Part shown: positions 1 through 4,942 of the stretch, piece after piece | Layout of the letters: each line of letters starts with the position of its first letter | Numbering within the stretch: position 1 is the first letter of the stretch | DNA from: Natrinema soli | Lineage (GTDB): Archaea > Halobacteriota > Halobacteria > Halobacteriales > Natrialbaceae | Direction of reading: 5' to 3' | NCBI RefSeq assembly: GCF_028618695.1 | Contig: NZ_JAQIVI010000215.1 | Location: 1-5,849 of the forward strand | DNA: 5,849 nt | The notes under the pieces: model-generated | Told to the model about the DNA's origin: nothing | What the model saw: only the letters and a program-made list of their open reading frames with translations | The model's database searches: none | Made by a program: the position numbers and the translations under genes

Positions 1-327
1 GCCGTCGCCGCGATGGAGGAGCTGTGGCCCGGCGGCTACCGTCGCCAGTACGTCCGCTCGCAGAACAACGCCGACTGGCTGGCCGACGCCCTCGAGAAAC
101 GGGGCTATCGGGTCGCCGATCCCACGCTCCCGCTGGTCGCGGTCGACGTGCCGCGGTCGACGTTCGACGCGCTCCGGGCGAAGGGCTGGCGGATTTCGCG
201 GACCGCGACGGGTGAGCTACGGATCGTCTGCATGCCCCACGTCACCCGCGAGATGCTAGCGTCGTTCATCGGCGATCTCGATCGGCTCGAGGTGCGCGCG
301 AGCGTCCCCGTCGTGAGCGATGATTAG
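1..327 (+). CDS. mfnA: L-tyrosine/L-aspartate decarboxylase MfnA, C-terminal part
   Basis: The last 108 residues of a group II PLP-dependent amino-acid decarboxylase; the 5' part, including the PLP-binding lysine, lies outside the window. The frame is open from base 1. The visible part is the C-terminal small domain, recognisable from GGYRRQYVRSQNNADWLADAL and the family-typical ending GWRISRT...LRIVCMPHVTREMLASFIGDL. In methanogens MfnA makes tyramine for methanofuran. Halophiles lack methanofuran, and related archaeal enzymes decarboxylate aspartate to beta-alanine for coenzyme A, so that role is the more likely one here (inference). The stop is TAG at 325-327. No downstream gene on this strand is close enough to share an operon. 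The family call is firm; the substrate cannot be read from this fragment. Confidence 0.85.
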   Translation, partial: AVAAMEELWPGGYRRQYVRSQNNADWLADALEKRGYRVADPTLPLVAVDVPRSTFDALRAKGWRISRTATGELRIVCMPHVTREMLASFIGDLDRLEVRASVPVVSDD

Positions 328-350
328 ATACGGGAGTGGCTATCAACCCT

Positions 351-367
351 CACTGACCAGTGGTTTT
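351..367 (+). terminator. possible mfnA terminator (short hairpin plus T run)
   Basis: Beginning 24 bases after the mfnA stop, CACT (351-354) pairs with AGTG (359-362) around GACC, followed by TTTT at 364-367. Archaeal termination depends mainly on the T run; the 4-bp stem is weak and could be chance. Confidence 0.25.
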
Positions 368-451
368 GCTACCCCAGCGATCAGTACAGGTCAACGAGTC
401 ACCGTCGGTTCGACTGTAAAATCTCTGCCACAGCACTCGCCATCATTTCAT

Positions 452-652
452 CTATTCAAAAACGAGGACGGCTATTGCGGACACGAGAACGAGAACTGTC
501 GATGTAAGCCCGAAAATATAGTACGGGTTCTCAAAGTCGGGGTTGACGAAGAATAGGAACAAAATAAACGATGAGCTAAAAAGGATGATCTTCATCGCCT
601 GCGGATCAGGATTATACAGCTTCCCTAAATATTCCCGAACCTGGCTTACCAT
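452..652 (-). CDS. small two-helix membrane protein, function unknown
   Basis: A 66-residue protein that I do not recognise. A short polar N-terminus (residues 1-19, with VREYLGKLYNPDP) is followed by hydrophobic helix 1 (about 20-36), a short loop NPDFENP (37-43) and hydrophobic helix 2 (about 44-64), ending in FE. Both ends probably face the same side of the membrane. The start is ATG at 652. It is supported by a TATA-like TTATTA centred about 26 bases upstream, which suggests a leaderless transcript, and by an in-frame TGA two codons before the ATG. The gene lies in AT-rich DNA (two counted 60-base lines at 38% and 47% G+C) between the GC-rich mfnA and metG, so it may be a later arrival. 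It is convergent with mfnA. The hydrophobic pattern makes a real gene more likely than chance; no function can be given. Confidence 0.6.
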   Translation of the reverse strand: MVSQVREYLGKLYNPDPQAMKIILFSSSFILFLFFVNPDFENPYYIFGLTSTVLVLVSAIAVLVFE

Positions 653-675
653 GGTTCATGAGAATGGTGCGAGTG

Positions 676-681
676 TAATAA
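676..681 (-). promoter_or_regulatory. TATA-like box of the small membrane gene
   Basis: Read on the minus strand, TTATTA is centred about 26 bases before the ATG at 652, the distance expected for a leaderless haloarchaeal transcript. A palindrome sits directly upstream at 690-701. Confidence 0.45.
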
Positions 682-689
682 GCGATGGT

Positions 690-701
690 GCGTTTAAACG
701 C
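690..701. promoter_or_regulatory. 12-base perfect palindrome, possible operator
   Basis: GCGTTTAAACGC reads the same on both strands. It lies 8 bases upstream of the TATA-like box of the minus-strand small gene, where an activator or a dimeric repressor could bind. Its core TTTAAA could itself act as a TATA element; that would give a start site near 669 and a leader of about 17 bases. Confidence 0.4.
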
Positions 702-757
702 GGACTTTTGAGTTGTCTACTGTATTTCTGCACACAGAGCGGAAAACAGCCATCGCT

Positions 758-775
758 GTCGGCGGTAACGCCGAC
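758..775 (+). other. perfect 7-bp hairpin with GTAA loop
   Basis: GTCGGCG (758-764) pairs exactly with CGCCGAC (769-775) around GTAA, which in plus-strand RNA is a GNRA-type tetraloop. There is no T run after it. It could be part of a structured RNA, a protein-binding site, or a remnant of a repeat. No transcript is evident from the sequence. Confidence 0.4.
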
Positions 776-936
776 GAAGGTCTCGTCGATACCTCTCTCT
801 CGTTGCTGAAGGGGAGACGCCTGCAGTTCTCAAACGGTGTTCGATAGCGCGAGAAGACTCATTCACCGCTCGGCGGCGGGCCGCCCCACGTCGGGTGACC
901 GTTCGCTGTAACGAGAGCGGTCGCCGGCCGGCCGAT

Positions 937-954
937 CGAAACCGGCGGGTTTTA
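937..954 (+). promoter_or_regulatory. metG promoter (BRE-like CGAAA plus TTTTA)
   Basis: CGAAA at 937-941 is followed by TTTTA at 950-954, centred 28 bases before the ATG at 980. This spacing predicts a transcript starting at or next to the ATG, and it argues for 980 over the in-frame GTG at 971. Confidence 0.65.
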
Positions 955-979
955 CGCCCGCGAGCGCGACGTGACGACC

Positions 980-3148
980 ATGAGCCACGACGAGTTTCCG
1001 ACGGACGAACCCGCCGTCGTGACCTGCGGGTTGCCCTACGCCAACGGCGACCTGCATATCGGTCACCTGCGGGGGTACATCGGCGCGGACGCGTTCAATC
1101 GCGCGCTCGAGACGCTGGGTCAGCAGTCGATCTACGTCTGCGGATCGGACATGCACGGGACTCCCGTCGCGGTCAACGCTGAACAGCAGGGCGTCGATCC
1201 GGAAGACTTCGCGCTGGAGTGGCACCGCCAGTACGAGGAGACGTTCCCGCAGTTCAACGTCGACTTCGACAACTACGGCCACACGCACGACGAGACGAAC
1301 ACCGAACTCACACAGGAAATCGTCCGCACGCTGGACGACGAGGGCTACATCTACGAGAAGGAGATCCAGGTCGCCTACGACCCCGAGGCCGACCAGTACC
1401 TCCCCGACCGCTACGTCGAGGGGACCTGTCCCTACTGCGGCGCGAAGGCCCGCGGCGACGAGTGCGACGAGGGCTGTCAGCGCCACCTCGAGCCGGGCGA
1501 AGTCGAGGATCCGACGAGCACGATCACGGGCAACCCTGCGGAGTACCGCGAGCGGAGCCACAAGTTCTTCGAGGTCTCCGAGTTCACCGACTTCCTCACC
1601 GAGTTTTTGGACGGGCTCGAGGGGACCTCGAACGCGCGCAATCAGCCGCGCCAGTGGATCGAAGATGGCCTGCAGGACTGGTGTATCACGCGGGACATGG
1701 ACTGGGGGATCGAGTACCCCAACGGAGAGACCGACGACAGCGGTGACGACCTCGTCCTCTACGTCTGGGTCGACGCCCCGATCGAGTACATCTCGAGCAC
1801 GAAACAGTACGCCGAGCGCGTCGGCGCGGACGAGTACGACTGGGAGCGCGTCTGGAAGGGAGACGGCGAGATCATGCACGTCATCGGCCGGGACATCATT
1901 CAGCACCACTCGATCTTCTGGCCGGCGATGCTCGAGGGCGCGGGCTACAACAAGCCCCGCGGGATCGCCGCGACCGGCTTCATCACGATCAACGGGAAGG
2001 GGCTCTCGACGAGCCGCAACCGTGCGATCTGGGCCAAGGAGTACCTCGAGGAAGGGTTCCACCCCGACCTACTACGGTACTACCTGACGACGACCGGCGG
2101 TCTCCAGCAGGACGTCGACTTCTCCTGGGACGCCTTCCAGGAGACGGTCAACGGCGAGTTAGTGGGCACGGTGGGCAACTTCTGGTACCGCTCGCTGCTC
2201 TTCGCCTACCGCAACTACGAGGGCACGCCGGACGCCGACGTCTCCGAGGAAGTCCGCGAGCGCATCGAGGGCGCCATCGGCGACGTTCGCGAGAGCGTCA
2301 ACGACTACTCCATGCGCGGGGTCGGTCAGGCCGCGACGCAACTCGCCCAGTTCGGTAACGAGTACATCCAGCGCAACGAACCTTGGAAGCTCACCGATGA
2401 GGATAGTGAGGCGCGAAGCGCCTCGGAAGAGCCGAGCGGCGATGAGCCGCGAGGCCCCGAGCGGGCCGCGCAGGTCATCCGCGACTGCGTCCAGCTCGCC
2501 AAGGCCGTCGTCGTCCTCCTCGAGCCGATTACCCCCGACAAATCGCAGGACCTCTGGGCGCAGATCGGCGAGGACGGCGACGTTGCCGACGCCCACCTCG
2601 AGGACGCGCTCGAGGCCCCGCCGCGGAGCTTCGACGAACCGGGCGAGCTCTTCGAGAAGATCGAGGACGACCGCGTCGCTGAACTGACCGAAAAGCTCGA
2701 GGAGCGCGTCGACGCGGCCGCGGACGACGATGAGACGGAAGCGGATGCGGCCGAATCCGAAAGCGACGACACTCCGGGAGACGAATCCGACAGTATGACT
2801 GATACCGGCGACCTCGAGGCGCTGGCCGACGAACGGATCGGCTTCGACGACTTCCAGGAACTCGACATCCGCGTGGGCCGGATCGAGACGGCCGAGGGGA
2901 TCGAGGGTGCGGACGACCTCGCGCGTCTCGAGGTCGACATCGGCTTCGAGTCGCGACAGATCGTCGCGGGAATCAAGCAGCTCCACGACCTCGAGGAACT
3001 GCCGGGGACGAAGTGCGTGCTGCTGGCGAACATGGAGAAAGCCGAACTGTTCGGCGTCGAATCCAACGGCATGATCCTCGCGGCCGGCGAGGAAGCGGAT
3101 CTGCTGACGACCCACGGCGACGCCGCGGTCGGCGAGAAGATCAAGTAA
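980..3148 (+). CDS. metG: methionyl-tRNA synthetase with fused tRNA-binding domain
   Basis: Charges tRNA-Met with methionine using ATP, in the cytosol; a class I synthetase of 722 residues. Seen in order: CGLPYANGDLHIGHLRG with the HIGH motif at 26-29; a zinc-knuckle insert with C150/C153 and C162/C166; the second ATP signature at about 333-347 (GFITINGKGLSTSRN), where KMSKS reads GLSTS; the helical anticodon-binding domain (about 360-560); a very acidic linker (about 578-611); and an EMAP-II/Trbp111-type tRNA-binding OB fold (about 622-722, DFQELDIRVGRIE... to the end). Full length for an archaeal MetRS with this C-terminal fusion. The start is ATG 980, chosen because TTTTA lies 28 bases upstream; GTG 971 is possible but less likely. 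Residues 476-492 look inserted between EPWKLTDED and PERAAQVIRDC and coincide with a hairpin-rich DNA segment. It stands alone and is not obviously part of an operon. Confidence 0.97.
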   Translation: MSHDEFPTDEPAVVTCGLPYANGDLHIGHLRGYIGADAFNRALETLGQQSIYVCGSDMHGTPVAVNAEQQGVDPEDFALEWHRQYEETFPQFNVDFDNYGHTHDETNTELTQEIVRTLDDEGYIYEKEIQVAYDPEADQYLPDRYVEGTCPYCGAKARGDECDEGCQRHLEPGEVEDPTSTITGNPAEYRERSHKFFEVSEFTDFLTEFLDGLEGTSNARNQPRQWIEDGLQDWCITRDMDWGIEYPNGETDDSGDDLVLYVWVDAPIEYISSTKQYAERVGADEYDWERVWKGDGEIMHVIGRDIIQHHSIFWPAMLEGAGYNKPRGIAATGFITINGKGLSTSRNRAIWAKEYLEEGFHPDLLRYYLTTTGGLQQDVDFSWDAFQETVNGELVGTVGNFWYRSLLFAYRNYEGTPDADVSEEVRERIEGAIGDVRESVNDYSMRGVGQAATQLAQFGNEYIQRNEPWKLTDEDSEARSASEEPSGDEPRGPERAAQVIRDCVQLAKAVVVLLEPITPDKSQDLWAQIGEDGDVADAHLEDALEAPPRSFDEPGELFEKIEDDRVAELTEKLEERVDAAADDDETEADAAESESDDTPGDESDSMTDTGDLEALADERIGFDDFQELDIRVGRIETAEGIEGADDLARLEVDIGFESRQIVAGIKQLHDLEELPGTKCVLLANMEKAELFGVESNGMILAAGEEADLLTTHGDAAVGEKIK
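2405..2455 (+). repeat. in-frame hairpin-rich insertion in metG
   Basis: About 51 bases encoding the 17 residues SEARSASEEPSGDEPRG, with no counterpart I can recall in other MetRS proteins at this point. It contains three neighbouring hairpins: GAGGCGC 2408-2414 with GCGCCTC 2418-2424 (perfect 7 bp, GAA loop); CTCGG 2422-2426 with CCGAG 2432-2436; and GCGGC 2436-2440 with GCCGC 2446-2450. CCTCG 2421-2425 can also pair with CGAGG 2450-2454. The density of palindromes and the biased Ser/Glu/Arg/Pro content suggest a small palindromic repeat that landed in a tolerant surface loop. The boundaries are inferred from the protein, not from target duplications. Confidence 0.6.
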
Positions 3149-3170
3149 GGATCTCGAGACCCGAACGTTT

Positions 3171-3180
3171 GACCTGTTTT
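3171..3180 (+). terminator. possible metG terminator T run
   Basis: GACCTGTTTT, ending 32 bases after the metG stop, has a four-T run as seen at many archaeal 3' ends. There is no clear hairpin before it, so the support is weak. Confidence 0.25.
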
Positions 3181-3265
3181 CGAAGGTATTGGACTGCCAT
3201 TCACGTTCCAAACGCCGAGAGACTCACCGCCAGGGCCCACGAATGTCAATTGAGCTCAAATACTA

Positions 3266-3270
3266 CTATA
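3266..3270 (+). promoter_or_regulatory. TATA-like box of the 56-residue protein
   Basis: CTATA in an AT-rich run, centred 27 bases before the ATG at 3295. This fits leaderless transcription and supports that start. Confidence 0.45.
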
Positions 3271-3294
3271 ACGAATGCTATCCATTGGTACCAC

Positions 3295-3465
3295 ATGGCA
3301 CAGAGTGACAGCAGCGTCTGGGAGTCCGTCAGGACGAATACACGGTCAAATTGGTTCACACAGATGCCGAAGACTCCCGAATCGGCGGAAGTGACGGCAT
3401 TACTAGTGATCGCACTGTCACTCTTCTCCCTCATGGCGCTTGGGAATCTCGCCGGACTCTGGTGA
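3295..3465 (+). CDS. small single-helix membrane protein, function unknown
   Basis: A 56-residue protein that I do not recognise. The N-terminal half (1-32) is polar and rich in Ser and Thr, with NWFTQMPKTPESAEV as the most distinctive stretch. The C-terminal half (about 33-56) is a continuous hydrophobic segment ending in LAGLW, so it is probably a tail-anchored protein with its N-terminus in the cytosol. The same frame is open back into metG, but that part overlaps the synthetase and reads as noise. ATG 3295 is preferred because of the TATA-like sequence 27 bases upstream and because the protein becomes plausible from there. It lies 146 bases after metG and 228 before the channel-like gene, all on the same strand. 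It could be a small accessory subunit of a membrane complex, but nothing here says which. Confidence 0.55.
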   Translation: MAQSDSSVWESVRTNTRSNWFTQMPKTPESAEVTALLVIALSLFSLMALGNLAGLW

Positions 3466-3663
3466 AGCGCGCTCAGTCGGGCGACGCCGCGCATTCTTGC
3501 CCTCGAGCCGAAAGCGAATACTTCGAGACGACAGTCGAGGCAGTAGCGGGTTCGACGTCCATCGGCTCGCCGTATCGCGACTGAGCGGGAGTTCTTCTTG
3601 CTTCTGCCCACTGTTGACGGACCTTCTCGCCGATGATCGCGCAATAACGACCACCTCAGATAG

Positions 3664-3672
3664 CTATTTGTA
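3664..3672 (+). promoter_or_regulatory. TATA-like box of the channel-like gene
   Basis: CTATTTGTA spans about 30 to 22 bases before the GTG at 3694, placing the transcript start at or beside that codon. It supports a leaderless GTG start that keeps the membrane segments in the protein. Confidence 0.5.
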
Positions 3673-3693
3673 TCGTGGCACGGACTCCTAGCT

Positions 3694-4458
3694 GTGTTCC
3701 CTGATAGCATACCACACGTTAGGGATCGACCGATCCTGCGCCACACGGTCGCACCGATCGGCGCCTTCGTCGCGATCGTCGTCGCGGGGGTCGTGGGCTA
3801 TGCGATGCTCGGAAACGTCGGCCTCGTGGAGGCGGCGTTCTGGATGATCGACCCGACGAGCATCGATCTCCACTTCGAGACGCACGCCGGTCCCGAACGA
3901 TCGACGAAGGCCTACGCCGTTCTGGTGACGGTCGGACTCGTCCTCTCGGGGCTGTGGATCGGCGAGACGGTCGCCACCGAGCTATTCGGGGGACGGATTT
4001 CCACGGAGGTCTCACGAGCAACGATGCAACGACGAATCGAAAACAGCGACGATCACGTTATCGTCTGTGGCTACGGCATGTTCGGACGGACGATCGCCAA
4101 CCGGTTCGCCGAGGCGGGTCGGTCGGTCGTCGTCGTCGAAATAGACGCGGACAACGCGGAACGCGCCCGGGAGGACGGCCACCTGCTCGTGGAGGGCGAC
4201 GCCAGACGGGAGCAGGTGCTGCGAACCGCCGGGGTCGATCGGGCGACGAAGCTCGTCGCCGCGATCGACGACTCGAACGTCAACATCCAGATCGCGATCG
4301 TCAGCGGGACGGCCGCGTCCTCGGCCGAGATCCTCGTCCGCGTCGGCGACGAGGTTTACGAGTCGGTCGCGCGCGAGGCCGGGGCCGACGAAGTCGTCAT
4401 CCCCGAAGTGGTCAGCGGCGAGCGCGTCACCCGGCTGCTCGAGCGGCCGGCGGGCTGA
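3694..4458 (+). CDS. two-helix membrane protein with RCK/TrkA-N domain, channel-like
   Basis: 254 residues. Layout: short N-terminus; membrane helix 1 (about 19-40, APIGAFVAIVVAGVVGYAML); an amphipathic stretch (41-70); membrane helix 2 (about 73-94); then a cytosolic Rossmann fold (about 120-245) with GYGMFG at 126-131, the acidic end of strand 2 at E149/D151 (VVVEID), GDARR, and DDSNVNIQIA. This is the order of MthK/Kch-type K+ channels, in which the RCK domain binds NAD(H) or ions and gates the pore. However, the filter TVGYGD is absent: the corresponding stretch reads DPTSIDLHFETHAG (53-66). There is also no C-terminal TrkA-C domain. The start is GTG 3694, backed by a TATA-like box; ATG 4024 would give the RCK domain alone. 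The RCK call is firm. Whether the protein conducts ions is open; it may be a sensor or a partner subunit. Confidence 0.8.
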   Translation: MFPDSIPHVRDRPILRHTVAPIGAFVAIVVAGVVGYAMLGNVGLVEAAFWMIDPTSIDLHFETHAGPERSTKAYAVLVTVGLVLSGLWIGETVATELFGGRISTEVSRATMQRRIENSDDHVIVCGYGMFGRTIANRFAEAGRSVVVVEIDADNAERAREDGHLLVEGDARREQVLRTAGVDRATKLVAAIDDSNVNIQIAIVSGTAASSAEILVRVGDEVYESVAREAGADEVVIPEVVSGERVTRLLERPAG

Positions 4459-4493
4459 TACGGTCTGCTGTCCCGCTGTACCGGCGCTCCCGC

Positions 4494-4509
4494 CCGGCGT
4501 CGTCGCCGG
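4494..4509. other. tight hairpin between convergent genes
   Basis: CCGGCG (4494-4499) pairs perfectly with CGCCGG (4504-4509) around TCGT. A second CCGGCG at 4481-4486 could pair with the same partner. The hairpin lies in the 64-base gap between two converging stop codons, where a bidirectional terminator could sit, but neither strand has a T run. Confidence 0.35.
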
Positions 4510-4522
4510 CGCGACGTCTCGA

Positions 4523-4810
4523 TCAGATCTCGTCGACGATGTCCGAGAAGTCCTCCGTGTCGACGATTTCCATCGTCTTCCCCTCGAGACCGTGCCGGTG
4601 GAGCGTCAGCGCCGACTTGAACGCCGCCTTGTTGTCGTCGGTCTCGAAGACGATGAGGAAATCGTACTCGCCGAGGGCGGCGTAGGAGTCGTGGAGTTGC
4701 GCGCCGTGTTCTTCGAACTCCGTCCTGATCTCGCCCCAGATCGACGCGAGCTCCTGCGCGTTCTGGACGTCACGATCGACGAGATCGACGAGCGTGGCGT
4801 AGGTGGGCAT
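4523..4810 (-). CDS. GYD-domain protein
   Basis: 95 residues, soluble and acidic, of the GYD family (small ferredoxin-like alpha/beta proteins of unknown role). Visible hallmarks: an N-terminal strand MPTYATLVDLVDRDVQNAQEL; a helix with WGEIRTEFEEHGAQLHDSY; the family motif as LGEYDFLIVFE (about 46-56), where GYD reads GEYD; then a helix with DDNKAAFKSALTLHRHG and a C-terminal strand TMEIVDTEDF. Length matches the family. The frame stays open upstream to 5803, but that part is antisense to pyk. ATG 4810 gives a complete domain, with a GTTTTCC element about 27 bases before it. It is divergent from pyk (132 bases apart) and convergent with the channel-like gene. Biochemical function is unknown; a ligand-binding or oligomeric accessory role is only a guess. 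Confidence 0.85.
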   Translation of the reverse strand: MPTYATLVDLVDRDVQNAQELASIWGEIRTEFEEHGAQLHDSYAALGEYDFLIVFETDDNKAAFKSALTLHRHGLEGKTMEIVDTEDFSDIVDEI

Positions 4811-4833
4811 ATCGGATCGGAGGAGTGACCCGG

Positions 4834-4840
4834 GGAAAAC
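4834..4840 (-). promoter_or_regulatory. weak TATA-like element of the GYD gene
   Basis: Read on the minus strand, GTTTTCC is centred 27 bases before the ATG at 4810. It is a poor match but correctly spaced, and no better candidate is nearby. Confidence 0.3.
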
Positions 4841-4912
4841 GGTTGGCGTGGCAGATGACGGCTCGACGGCGAGCCGCCGAGACGGGAACTCGGCCGCGAG
4901 TAAGTGACCATC

Positions 4913-4917
4913 TTTTA
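4913..4917 (+). promoter_or_regulatory. pyk TATA-like box
   Basis: TTTTA is centred 28 bases before the ATG at 4943, the same element and spacing as at metG. It favours 4943 over the in-frame ATG at 4922, which would lie too close to the box. Confidence 0.6.
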
Positions 4918-4942
4918 GGCGATGCTGGCAGTATCGTCTGAC

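Larger units (their letters stand above)
653..979. other. intergenic stretch without a convincing gene
   Basis: 327 bases between the small membrane gene and metG. The left part (to about 860) is relatively AT-rich and carries the promoter elements of the minus-strand gene and a hairpin at 758-775. The right part is GC-rich, with several short inverted repeats (for example GGCGGC 872-877 with GCCGCC 880-885) and the metG promoter at 937-954. On the minus strand the frame just upstream of the small gene stays open for about 58 codons (includes GIDETFVGVTADSDGC), but it has no ATG and ends in TGA at 656-658, so I do not call it a gene. Confidence 0.6.

Noticed and set aside
320..809. Two plus-strand frames (320-556 and 543-809) in the AT-rich islet
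   Set aside because: They overlap the hydrophobic minus-strand protein, lack protein-like patterns and have no matching promoter; the second runs through the palindrome and the hairpin.
971..979. GTG 971 as the metG start
   Set aside because: In frame, but the TTTTA box is 28 bases from ATG 980 and only 19 from GTG 971, and the extra residues (VTT) add nothing conserved.
863..2062. Long minus-strand open frame of 399 codons opposite metG
   Set aside because: It is antisense to the conserved synthetase core, and its Arg/Val/Leu/Asp-rich composition is what GC-rich haloarchaeal codons give on the reverse strand. The same applies to the minus-strand frames at 2159-3211 and 2326-3249.
3013..3294. 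Upstream extension of the 56-residue protein to 150 residues
   Set aside because: It overlaps the conserved 3' end of metG in another frame and has no protein-like pattern before 3295.
3540..3570. T-arm-like GGGTTCGA suggesting a tRNA or an att site
   Set aside because: No matching stem follows it and there is no acceptor, D-arm or anticodon arm around it.
3246..3746. Minus-strand frame of 166 codons across the metG-channel gap
   Set aside because: It is antisense to the better supported small protein and to the TATA box and start of the channel-like gene; its composition is Arg/Ser-rich with no domain pattern.
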